The notes under the pieces are model-generated. The model saw nothing but the letters and a program-made list of their open reading frames with translations. It did no database searches and was not told the origin of the DNA. Positions 24,791 through 32,624 of a stretch of 64,000 nt of DNA are shown in pieces; position 1 is the stretch's first letter, and each line of letters begins with the position of its first letter. Origin of the DNA: Crossiella sp. CA-258035 (lineage in GTDB: Bacteria; Actinomycetota; Actinomycetes; Mycobacteriales; Pseudonocardiaceae); contig NZ_CP116413.1 of NCBI RefSeq assembly GCF_030064675.1, positions 8,833,501 to 8,897,500 on the forward strand, written 5' to 3'. The position numbers and the translations under genes are program-made.

Positions 24791-27337
24791 ATGCGCCTGC
24801 CGCCACTGGTCCTCGGGATCGCCCTCGCCCTGTGCGCCTCGCTGACCCCGGCCGTGGCCGACCCGCTGCCCGATCCGGGGCTGGCCGTGGCCGGACCAGG
24901 CACGACCACGGTGCCGGACTGGCGGATGCAGACCTCGGCCAAGGCCGGGCTGGACGGGTCGGTGATCTCCAGCCCCCGGCACGGCGACCGCGGCTGGCTG
25001 ACCGTGCCCGCGCGCTCCACCGTGATGGCCGGGCTGATCGCGAACCGGCGCTACCCGGACCTGAACTACTCGACGAACCTGCGGGACGCGGTCAACCCGG
25101 CCGACTTCACGGTGCCCTGGTGGTACCGGCGGGAGTTCCTGGCCTTCCCGCAGCCGGGCAGGCACACCGTGCTGCGGCTCAACGGCGGGGTGATCTCGCG
25201 CGGGGAGCTGTGGCTCAACGGGGTGCGGCTGGGCGAGACCGCGGGCGCGTACCCGCGCGGCGAGTTCGACCTGACCCCGCTGCTGCGGCCGGGCCGCAAC
25301 GCGCTGGCGGTCAAGGCCATGCCCGCGGACCCGTTCCGCGACTTCACGGTGAGCTTCCTGGACTGGAGCCCGCCGGCGCCGGACCACAACATGGGTATCT
25401 GGCGGGACATCAGTCTGGTGACCTCGGGCGCGGTGTCGGTGGCTGATCCGCGGGTGGTCCCCGCGCTGGAACCGGATCTGAGCTCGGCCCGGCTGACCGT
25501 GAAGACCGCTGTGCGCAACCACTCCGGCCAGCCACAACGCACCACGGTGACCGCGTCAGTGGGCACCGAGCGGCTGCGGCAGCAGGTCGAGCTGGCCCCG
25601 GGCGAGACCAGGACGGTGGCCTTCCCGGAGCTGCGGATCGACCGGCCACGGCTCTGGTGGCCCGCGCAGTTCGGCGAGCAGCCGCTGTACCGGCTGACCG
25701 TCTCCGCTGAGGACTCCACCGCGAGCAGCGAGTTCGGCATCCGGGACGTGCGTTCCGAGCTGACCCCGCAGGGGCACCGCAAGTTCTTCGTCAACTTCAA
25801 GCCGTTCCTGGTGCGCGGCGGCGGCTGGTCCTCGGACCTGTTCCTGCGCCCGCAGCCGGGGCGGCTGGCCGAGGAGCTGCGGCACGTGCGCGACCTCGGG
25901 GTGAACACGCTGCGGCTGGAGGGCAAGCAGGAGGACCACGAGCTGCTCGCGCTGGCCGACCGGCTGGGCATCATGCTGCTGCCGGGCTGGGAGTGCTGCA
26001 CCAAGTGGGAGAAGTACTCGACCTGGACCGAGGAGGACTACCGGATCGCGGGCGCCTCCACCGCGGCCGAGGCGGCCCGGCTGGTCAACCACCCCAGCGT
26101 GCTGGGCTTCTTCATCGGCAGTGACAACGCGGCCACCGCCAGGGTCGAGCAGACCTACCTGGACGCGCTGCGGGCCGCCGACTTCACCGCGCCGATCCTG
26201 CCCTCGGCCGCGGCCAAGAGCACGCCCCAGCTGGGCAGGTCGGGGATGAAGATGGACGGGCCGTACTGGTGGGTCCCGCCGAACTACTGGTACCAGGACA
26301 AGCTCGGCGGCGCGGCCGGGTTCGCCTCCGAGGTGGGGTCGGGGCCGATGATCCCGGAGCTGGCCAGCCTGCGGAAGTTCCTCACCGAGCAGGAGATCGA
26401 GGACCTCTGGCGCGCGCCGACCAAGCCGCACTACCACCTGGCCAAGAAGGAAGTGTTCGCCACGCTCAGCCTGTTCGCGGACGCGCTGGCCAAGCGGTAC
26501 GGCCAGCCGAAGGACCTGGCCGACTTCCTGCGCAAGGCCCAGCTGGCCAACTACGAGGGCAACCGGGCCCAGTTCGAGGCCTACGGCCGGGACTTCGCCG
26601 ATCCGGCCAACCCGGCCACCGGCGTCATCTACTGGATGATCAACAACGCCTGGCCCACGCTGTACTGGCACCTGTGGGACCACAACCTGGACGCCGCCGG
26701 GTCCTACTTCGGCGCGAAGAAGGCGCTGCGGCCGCTGCACGCGCAGTACTCCTACGACGACCGCTCGGTGGTGCTGGCCAACACCGGCCTCGCCGACGCC
26801 CCCGGCCTGACGGTGCGGGCCACCGCGTTCAGCCTGGACGGCCGGGTGCTGACCGACCACTCGGTGGCCGCGACCGCGGCGGCCAACACCTCGGCCAGGG
26901 TGCTCACCCTGCCGGAGGTCGGCGTCCAGGGCACCTACCTGGTGCGACTGCTGGTGGAACGCGAGGGCGCGGAGCTCGACCGCAACGTCTACTGGCTCTC
27001 CGGCACGGCGGACGTGTTGGACTTCACCAAGTCCACCTGGTGGCACACCCCGGTCACCGGCTCGGCCGACCTGACCGGCCTCCAGGACCTGCCGGAGAGC
27101 CGGGTCAGCCACACCGCGCGCCGGGTGCCCGGCGGGGTGGAGGTGCGGCTGCGCAACGACTCCGGCACCGTCGCGCTGGCGGTGAAAGCCCAGCTGGACG
27201 GGGTGCGCACGCCGGTCCGGTGGTCGGACAACCACGTGACGCTGTGGCCGGGTGAGTCGATGACGCTGCGCGCGGAGTACGACGGGGCCGCCGGTCTGCC
27301 GGGCGTTCGGTTGGCTGGGTTCAATCTGGGCCGCTGA
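24791..27337 (+). CDS. GH2 exo-beta-D-glucosaminidase-like enzyme, paralogue
   Basis: 848 aa from ATG 24791 with signal peptide RLPPLVLGIALALCASLTPAVA. No good Shine-Dalgarno; GTG 24782 is an alternative. Collinear with the upstream GH2 gene, with many shared blocks (PWWYRREF, LNGGVISRGELWLNG, GWECCTKWEKYS, GPYWWVPPNYWYQ). The catalytic pair is kept: D445 (FIGSDNAA) and E514 (FASEVGSGP). The pair arose by tandem duplication and probably differs in chain-length or acetylation preference. Secreted. Confidence 0.87.
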   Translation: MRLPPLVLGIALALCASLTPAVADPLPDPGLAVAGPGTTTVPDWRMQTSAKAGLDGSVISSPRHGDRGWLTVPARSTVMAGLIANRRYPDLNYSTNLRDAVNPADFTVPWWYRREFLAFPQPGRHTVLRLNGGVISRGELWLNGVRLGETAGAYPRGEFDLTPLLRPGRNALAVKAMPADPFRDFTVSFLDWSPPAPDHNMGIWRDISLVTSGAVSVADPRVVPALEPDLSSARLTVKTAVRNHSGQPQRTTVTASVGTERLRQQVELAPGETRTVAFPELRIDRPRLWWPAQFGEQPLYRLTVSAEDSTASSEFGIRDVRSELTPQGHRKFFVNFKPFLVRGGGWSSDLFLRPQPGRLAEELRHVRDLGVNTLRLEGKQEDHELLALADRLGIMLLPGWECCTKWEKYSTWTEEDYRIAGASTAAEAARLVNHPSVLGFFIGSDNAATARVEQTYLDALRAADFTAPILPSAAAKSTPQLGRSGMKMDGPYWWVPPNYWYQDKLGGAAGFASEVGSGPMIPELASLRKFLTEQEIEDLWRAPTKPHYHLAKKEVFATLSLFADALAKRYGQPKDLADFLRKAQLANYEGNRAQFEAYGRDFADPANPATGVIYWMINNAWPTLYWHLWDHNLDAAGSYFGAKKALRPLHAQYSYDDRSVVLANTGLADAPGLTVRATAFSLDGRVLTDHSVAATAAANTSARVLTLPEVGVQGTYLVRLLVEREGAELDRNVYWLSGTADVLDFTKSTWWHTPVTGSADLTGLQDLPESRVSHTARRVPGGVEVRLRNDSGTVALAVKAQLDGVRTPVRWSDNHVTLWPGESMTLRAEYDGAAGLPGVRLAGFNLGR

Positions 27338-27372
27338 ACGTGTCCGAGCGGGCAATCGCGCGGATGGACGCC

Positions 27373-27378
27373 TAACCT
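27373..27378 (+). promoter_or_regulatory. -10 box of a leaderless GH15 transcript
   Basis: TAACCT (TANNNT type) with 7 nt before GTG 27386. That puts the first transcribed base at or next to the start codon, and no ribosome-binding site is present, so the transcript is probably leaderless. Confidence 0.55.
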
Positions 27379-27385
27379 CGGTTGA

Positions 27386-29266
27386 GTGGCCGATCACGAG
27401 CTAGCCGTCACCGGTGGACCCGGTCCGATCGAGGACTACGCCCTGCTGTCCGATCTGCGCACCGCGGCGCTGGTGAGCAAGACCGGGTCGGTGGACTGGT
27501 TGTGCCTGCCCCGGTTCGACTCACCGTCCTGTTTCGCCAGGTTGCTCGGCGACGAGCAGTCCGGGCACTGGCAGATCTCGCCGACCGGGCCGGTGGAACA
27601 CGTGCACCGGCAGTACCGGGACACCTCGCTGGTGCTGGAGACCGAGTTCCACACCGCCGACGGCGTGGTGCGGCTGGTCGACTCGATGCCGCCGCACGAG
27701 AAGAACATGGAGGACGAGCCCGCGCTGGTCCGGGTGCTGGAGGGGGTCTCCGGCGAGGTGGAGGTCCGGCTGCGCTGGGTGATCCGGTTCGCCTACGGGG
27801 ACTCGGTGCCCTGGGTGCGCCGGACCGAGGCGCACGGCGCGGAGTGCATCATCGCGGTGGCCGGGCCGCACACCGTGGTGCTGCGCGGCGACCGGCTGCC
27901 CTACCGGGTGGCCGGCGAGCGCGCGCACGAGGCGGTGTTCACCATCGCCGCCGGGCAGCGGCTGGCCTGGATCATGCAGTGGTCCGCCTCCTACGAGGCC
28001 GTGGCCGAACCGCTGGACCCGGTGCAGGAGACCCAGGACAGCGAGGACTTCTGGCGGGACTGGGCGGCCAACATCCGCTACGACGGCCCGCACGCCGAGG
28101 CGGTGCGCCGCTCGCTGGCCACGCTGAAGGCGCTGACCTTCGCGCCCACCGGCGGCATGGTGGCCGCGCCGACCACCTCGCTGCCGGAGACCCTGGGCGG
28201 GGAGCGGAACTGGGACTACCGCTACTGCTGGCTGCGCGACGCCACCTTCACCCTGTTGGCGCTGGACAACTTCGGCTGCTCCGGCGAGGCGGTGGCCTGG
28301 CGGAACTGGCTGCTGCGCGCGGTGGCGGGCGACCCGGCGGACGTGCAGATCATGTACGGCATCGACGGCGAGCGGCACCTCATCGAGTGGGAGGCCGACT
28401 GGCTGCCCGGCTACCAGGGCGCGAAGCCGGTGCGCATCGGCAACGCCGCGTTCCGGCAGCTCCAGCTGGACGTCTACGGCGAGGTCATGGACGCGCTGCA
28501 CCTCTCCCGCGAGCGCGGGCTGGGTGAGAGCGCGGAGTCCTGGGCCTTGCAGCGCGGCATGATGCGGCACCTGGAAACCCTGTGGCAGCAACCGGATTCC
28601 GGGCTGTGGGAGGTGCGCGGGCCGGACCGGCACTTCACCCATTCCCGGGTGATGGTGTGGGTGGCCTTCGACCGGGCGGTGCGCGCGGTCGAGCAGCACG
28701 ACCTGCCGGGGCCGGTGGCCCGCTGGCGGGAGCTGCGCGACCAGGTGCACGCCGAGGTGCTGGACAAGGGCTGGAACGCCGAGCTGAACTCCTTCACCCA
28801 GTTCTACGGCGGCACCGAGCTGGACGCGGCCACCCTGCTGATCCCCGCGGTGGGCTTCCTGCCCGGCGACGACGAGCGGGTGCGCGGCACGGTGCGCGCG
28901 ATCGAGCGGGAGCTGAAGAACGGCGACCTGGTCGACCGGTACAGCACCGACGCCGGAAAGTCCGATGTGGACGGTCTGCACGGGCGCGAGGGCTCGTTCC
29001 TGGCCTGCTCGTTCTGGTTGGTGGACGCGCTGGCGCTGTCCGGGCGGCGCAACGAGGCGGCCTCCATGTTCGACCGGCTGGTCGCGCTGACCAACGACGT
29101 CGGCCTGCTGGCCGAGGAGTACGACGCCGCGCACGGCCGGTTCACCGGCAACTTCCCGCAGGCGTTCAGCCACCTCGCGCTGGTCAACAGTGCCGCGGTG
29201 CTCTACGGCGGCCGGACCCGCGAGGCCCGCGACCGCACCGACGGCTGCGAAGGGGGGCGCGGATGA
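27386..29266 (+). CDS. GH15 glucoamylase/trehalase-like enzyme
   Basis: 626 aa from GTG 27386. The N-terminal beta-sandwich GH15_N (about 10-240, starting IEDYALLSDLRTAALVSKTGSVDWLCLPRFDSPSCFA) is followed by the (alpha/alpha)6 barrel (about 250-615): NWDYRYCWLRDATFTLLAL, WEADWLPGYQGAKPVRIGNAA, and EGSFLACSFWLVDALAL near the end, where the catalytic base Glu is expected. No signal peptide, so it acts in the cytosol. Mycobacterial relatives are trehalases; glucoamylase or dextranase are other options. Shares 4 bp with the next gene. Confidence 0.88.
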   Translation: MADHELAVTGGPGPIEDYALLSDLRTAALVSKTGSVDWLCLPRFDSPSCFARLLGDEQSGHWQISPTGPVEHVHRQYRDTSLVLETEFHTADGVVRLVDSMPPHEKNMEDEPALVRVLEGVSGEVEVRLRWVIRFAYGDSVPWVRRTEAHGAECIIAVAGPHTVVLRGDRLPYRVAGERAHEAVFTIAAGQRLAWIMQWSASYEAVAEPLDPVQETQDSEDFWRDWAANIRYDGPHAEAVRRSLATLKALTFAPTGGMVAAPTTSLPETLGGERNWDYRYCWLRDATFTLLALDNFGCSGEAVAWRNWLLRAVAGDPADVQIMYGIDGERHLIEWEADWLPGYQGAKPVRIGNAAFRQLQLDVYGEVMDALHLSRERGLGESAESWALQRGMMRHLETLWQQPDSGLWEVRGPDRHFTHSRVMVWVAFDRAVRAVEQHDLPGPVARWRELRDQVHAEVLDKGWNAELNSFTQFYGGTELDAATLLIPAVGFLPGDDERVRGTVRAIERELKNGDLVDRYSTDAGKSDVDGLHGREGSFLACSFWLVDALALSGRRNEAASMFDRLVALTNDVGLLAEEYDAAHGRFTGNFPQAFSHLALVNSAAVLYGGRTREARDRTDGCEGGRG

Positions 29267-30306
29267 AGGCCGCGGTCGGCGTGCCGGGCAAGCCCGAGCT
29301 CATCGCCCTGCGCGAACTGCCCGATCCCGTTGCGGGACCGGGAGAACTGCTGGTCGCCGGGCTGGCCGTGGGGGTCTGCGGCACCGACCGGGAGGTGGTC
29401 AACCAGGGCTACGGCGCGCTGCCGCCGGACCGCGCGGAGATGGTGCTCTTCCACGAGTCGCTGGGCCGGGTGCTGACCGCGCCGGCCGGAAGTGGCTTCA
29501 CCGCGGGGGATCTGGTGGTCGGCATCGTCCGGCGGCCGGACCCGGAGCCGTGCGGGGCCTGCGCGGACGGGCAGTGGGACTTCTGCCGCAACGGCAAGTA
29601 CACCGAGCGCGGCATCCAGGCCCTGGACGGCTACGGCGCGCAGCTGTGGACGGTGGAGACCGGGTTCGCGGTCCGGCTGGACCCGGCGCTGGGCGAGCTG
29701 GGCGTGCTCACCGAGCCGACCTCGGTGGTGGCCAAGGTGTGGGACCAGATCGAGCGGATCGGGCAGCGCGGCTACTTCCGGCCGCGCACCGTGCTGGTCA
29801 CCGGGGCCGGGCCGATCGGGCTGCTGGCCGCGCTGCTCGGCGTGCAGCGCGGGCTGGACGTGCACGTGGTGGACCGGACCCGCACCGGACCCAAGCCGGA
29901 GCTGGTGTTCGGCCTGGGCGCCTGGTTCCACGGCGACCTGGCCGAGATCGGCTTCGAGCCGGACATCGTGATCGAGTGCACCGGCGCGCCCGAGGTGGTC
30001 TTCGAGGTGCTGCGCCGCACCTCGCGCAACTCCATCACCGTGCTCACCGGCCTCTCCGGCGAGCAGGGCGAGCTGCCGCTGCCCGGCGGTGAGATCAACA
30101 ACGGCATGGTGCTGCGCAACGGGGTCGTGGTGGGCAGCGTGAACGGCAACCTGCGGCACTACCGGCGGGCCGCGGCCGCGCTGGCCGACACCGACCGGGC
30201 CTGGCTGCGCGGCCTGATCACCCGCCGGGTGCCGCTGGCGGACTGGACCGCCGCGCTGACCCCGGAGCAGGACGACGTGAAGGTCGTGGTCGACCTCCAG
30301 GACTGA
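29263..30306 (+). CDS. Glucose 1-dehydrogenase-like zinc alcohol dehydrogenase
   Basis: 347 aa; ATGA overlap with the GH15 stop. N-terminal GroES-like domain with catalytic zinc residues C39 (GVCGTD) and H64/E65 (LFHESLGR), and structural-zinc Cys C97, C100, C108 (CGACADGQWDFC), with one usual Cys missing. CRNGKYTERGIQ and the NAD(P) motif VTGAGPIGLLAALL are typical of archaeal-type glucose dehydrogenases (Glu_dehyd_C). It would oxidise the glucose released by the upstream GH15 enzyme to gluconolactone. Cytosolic. Substrate inferred. Confidence 0.85.
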   Translation: MKAAVGVPGKPELIALRELPDPVAGPGELLVAGLAVGVCGTDREVVNQGYGALPPDRAEMVLFHESLGRVLTAPAGSGFTAGDLVVGIVRRPDPEPCGACADGQWDFCRNGKYTERGIQALDGYGAQLWTVETGFAVRLDPALGELGVLTEPTSVVAKVWDQIERIGQRGYFRPRTVLVTGAGPIGLLAALLGVQRGLDVHVVDRTRTGPKPELVFGLGAWFHGDLAEIGFEPDIVIECTGAPEVVFEVLRRTSRNSITVLTGLSGEQGELPLPGGEINNGMVLRNGVVVGSVNGNLRHYRRAAAALADTDRAWLRGLITRRVPLADWTAALTPEQDDVKVVVDLQD

Positions 30307-30309
30307 TCG

Positions 30310-31095
30310 CTACTGGAGGGACAGCCGCCTCGGCTCGCCGCAGTTCTCGGCCGTCACCCGGAGGCAGCCCTGCACCTCCACCGGCTCGCCCGGCCGCCAC
30401 GGGGCACGCTGGACGAACCTGGTCACCCCGGCCGCGCAGCCTGCCTCCGGGGACTTCACCCGGCCCTGGGCGGCCGAGCCGAACTGGATCCACAGCTGGC
30501 CGGGAACCGTGCAGGCCAGCCCCCAGAACGAGCCGTGCGCGAACAGCTCCGGCGTCCCGGAGGCGTAGGAGATGGCCACGTTGACCCGGCCGTAGACCCT
30601 GGTCTTCGGCTGCTGCTTGGAGTCGGCGTGGTCCACGGTCACCGGGACCTGCTCGGTGAGCCAGAAGTGGTCCGCGATGAACACCTGGGTGGTGGCGCAG
30701 TGCTCGGTGCCGGCCGCCGCGTTGTCCTTGACGCAGAAGCTGACCCGCAGCGGCGCGTCCGCCACCCAGGTCACCGTCTCGTCGACCGGGCTCGCCGCAC
30801 CGCAGGCCAGGTAGTCCGTGCTGGACCAGGTGTCCGCATCCGCCGAGGAGAAGCGGACCTTGGTGACCACCGGGTCGGCCGGATCGCAGTTGGCGTGCAG
30901 CTCGCCCTGCACGTGCGCCTTGCCGTTGCGCAGATCAGCCCTGGTCAGCCTGGCGGTGCCGCGGAAGACCGCGGTGGCGGTCTGGGTGGAGACGTCCGCG
31001 GTCAGCTCGGGCAGCGCGGGCCGCGCGTCGGCGGTTCCGGTCGAGGTGGTGAGCACCAGCAGGGCCAAGCCGACCGCAAGCCTTGACGCGCGCAT
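30310..31095 (-). CDS. Secreted hypothetical protein
   Basis: 261 aa from ATG 31095. Signal peptide RASRLAVGLALLVLTTSTGTADA, cut near 24; then eight to ten Cys in a mostly beta-rich secreted chain (HANCDPADP, YLACGAAS, SFCVKDN, EHCATTQ, LACTVPG, AGCAAGV, QGCLRV, ENCGEPRR). No family recognised. A -10 box (TAAAAT) with 7 nt to the ATG and no ribosome-binding site suggest a leaderless transcript. Its stop lies 3 bp from the convergent dehydrogenase stop. Confidence 0.75.
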   Translation of the reverse strand: MRASRLAVGLALLVLTTSTGTADARPALPELTADVSTQTATAVFRGTARLTRADLRNGKAHVQGELHANCDPADPVVTKVRFSSADADTWSSTDYLACGAASPVDETVTWVADAPLRVSFCVKDNAAAGTEHCATTQVFIADHFWLTEQVPVTVDHADSKQQPKTRVYGRVNVAISYASGTPELFAHGSFWGLACTVPGQLWIQFGSAAQGRVKSPEAGCAAGVTRFVQRAPWRPGEPVEVQGCLRVTAENCGEPRRLSLQ

Positions 31096-31102
31096 ATGTC
31101 CG

Positions 31103-31108
31103 ATTTTA
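31103..31108 (-). promoter_or_regulatory. -10 box of a leaderless secreted-protein gene
   Basis: TAAAAT on the minus strand with 7 nt before ATG 31095. Confidence 0.6.
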
Positions 31109-31114
31109 CCGGAT

Positions 31115-31152
31115 CCGGGTGACGCCGGGTGCCTGGTCCCGGCGCCACCCGG
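31115..31152 (-). terminator. Hairpin terminator after the S1 protease gene
   Basis: A 15-bp stem (31115-31129 with 31138-31152, one mismatch), 8-nt loop, beginning 5 nt after the protease stop at 31158. It separates that gene from the leaderless promoter at 31103. Confidence 0.7.
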
Positions 31153-31157
31153 CTCCT

Positions 31158-31865
31158 TCAGCCTCCGGTCTGCTGGGCGATCCAGTCCCGATAGGCGGTC
31201 ACCGCGGTGTACACCGAGGGCGCGGTGGCACAGGTGGTGCTCGTGCTGCCCGCCCGGCTCGCCGCGCCGACGAGCTGCCAGGCTCCGCCGATCGAGCGCA
31301 GTTGTGGGCCGCCGGAGTCGCCGTAGCAGGCGCCGGAGTTGCCGTTCGGGTTGCCAGTGCACAACTCCGAACCGTCGATGCCGAGACAGCGCCTTGCCTC
31401 GACCACGCTGGTGTCCAGCTGCTGCAACACCTTCGGCGTGCCACCGCAGCCGGGCCTGGCGCAGGTCTGGCCCCAGCCGAGCAGCCGGGTGGCGCTGCCC
31501 ACCGGCGCCGCCGCGATGCCGATCGGCCGCTGGCTGACCGGCCGGTCGAGCTGCACCACCGCGATGTCGTAGTACGCGGTGGGGCCCCACCTCGGGTGCG
31601 CGACGATCTTGCGCACCCCGGTGAGGGTGCCGCCGCTGCCCGCGTCCCGGCTGCCGATCCGCACCTTGACCTGGCTGGGCTGCTCGTCCTTGACGCAGTG
31701 CGCCGCGGTGACCAGCCAGTCCGGTTCGACCAGCGAGGCGCCGCAGAAGTGCGCGCCGTAGCTGGTCTGCAGCGAGGCCATGAACGGGTAGTCCTGGTCC
31801 GCCGGGACGCCACCGACCAGCAGCGGGGTCAGCAGGGCGGCGCTGAGCAGCTGGGTCAGCACCAC
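31158..31865 (-). CDS. S1-family serine protease (chymotrypsin fold)
   Basis: 235 aa from GTG 31865, 1 nt after the stop of the next S1 gene, so the two are co-transcribed. A short hydrophobic N-terminus (TQLLSAALLTPLLVGG) may be a signal peptide, with the zymogen junction unusually close to it. Triad H56 (TAAHC), D100 (YYDIAVVQL), S184 (CYGDSGGP). The S1-pocket position equivalent to Asp189 of trypsin is Gly178, so trypsin-like Arg/Lys cutting is unlikely and a chymotrypsin/elastase-like choice more probable. Six Cys for disulfides. Confidence 0.85.
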   Translation of the reverse strand: MVLTQLLSAALLTPLLVGGVPADQDYPFMASLQTSYGAHFCGASLVEPDWLVTAAHCVKDEQPSQVKVRIGSRDAGSGGTLTGVRKIVAHPRWGPTAYYDIAVVQLDRPVSQRPIGIAAAPVGSATRLLGWGQTCARPGCGGTPKVLQQLDTSVVEARRCLGIDGSELCTGNPNGNSGACYGDSGGPQLRSIGGAWQLVGAASRAGSTSTTCATAPSVYTAVTAYRDWIAQQTGG

Positions 31866-31866
31866 C

Positions 31867-32550
31867 TCACACCCCGGAGACCTGGCGGATCCAGTCCCGG
31901 ACCGCGGGCACGCTGCTGTACTGCTGGGTGCTGCGGCCGTCCGCGGTGGAGGCCACGCCGACCTGGAGGCCGTTGAACATCTGCGGGCCGCCGGAGTCGC
32001 CGGACCAGGCGTTGCCGGTGATCCTGGTGGTGCACAGGGCCTGGCCGCCGTAGTAGTCGCGGCAGACCGAGGTCTGGCGGACGTCGGCGACCTTGAGCTG
32101 GGTGGCCGGCGGCGCGCTCTGGCTGGTCATGCCCCAGCCGTAGATCTGGTTGGTGCTGCCGGTGGCCGGGTTGGCGTCGGCCAGCTTGCTGTACTCACTG
32201 GTCTGCACCGGACTGGCCAGCCGCAGCAGGGACTGGTCGGCGCGGGTGTGCGAGGTGTAGCTGGCCACCGTGGCCAGCGTGCCCTGGGCGCGGTGCACGT
32301 TGCCGACGCGGACGGTGAGGCCGCTGCCCACGCAGTGCTTCGCGGTGAGCACCCAGGTCGGCGCGATGATGGTGCCGGAGCAGGTGAAGGAGCCGTTGCG
32401 GTACACCGCGGCCGCCCACGGCGCCGAGGTGACGAACTTCCCGCCGATGATGAACGGGTCCACGCCGGCCGGGGCGGCGGCGGCCGTCGGGGCGGTGACC
32501 ACGGCGGCGGCCAGGGCGAGGGTGATCGGGAGCAGGCGGAGCAGGCGCAT
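31867..32550 (-). CDS. S1-family serine protease
   Basis: 227 aa from ATG 32550 (AAGGAG 5 nt upstream). Signal peptide to about residue 26 (LLPITLALAAAVVTAPTAAAA), short propeptide, then FIIGGKFVTSAPWAAAVY. Triad H72 (LTAKHC), D105 (ADQSLLRL, where the usual DIALL is changed to DQSLL), S186 (SGDSGGP). The Cys that normally precedes the active Ser is a Trp. First gene of a two-protease operon. Secreted; substrates unknown. Confidence 0.86.
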   Translation of the reverse strand: MRLLRLLPITLALAAAVVTAPTAAAAPAGVDPFIIGGKFVTSAPWAAAVYRNGSFTCSGTIIAPTWVLTAKHCVGSGLTVRVGNVHRAQGTLATVASYTSHTRADQSLLRLASPVQTSEYSKLADANPATGSTNQIYGWGMTSQSAPPATQLKVADVRQTSVCRDYYGGQALCTTRITGNAWSGDSGGPQMFNGLQVGVASTADGRSTQQYSSVPAVRDWIRQVSGV

Positions 32551-32568
32551 GGGCACTCCTTGGCGTTG

Positions 32569-32586
32569 CAGGGAACCCTGACGCTA
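32569..32586 (-). promoter_or_regulatory. Protease promoter -10 box with adjacent palindrome
   Basis: TAGCGT (32581-32586, minus strand, TANNNT type) is followed by the palindrome CAGGGAACCCTG (32569-32580) just where transcription should start, then by AAGGAG and the ATG at 32550. The palindrome is a candidate repressor site. Confidence 0.4.
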
Positions 32587-32624
32587 GGAAGGTGTTGCCC
32601 AGGCACGAAACGGGGAAATCCCGG

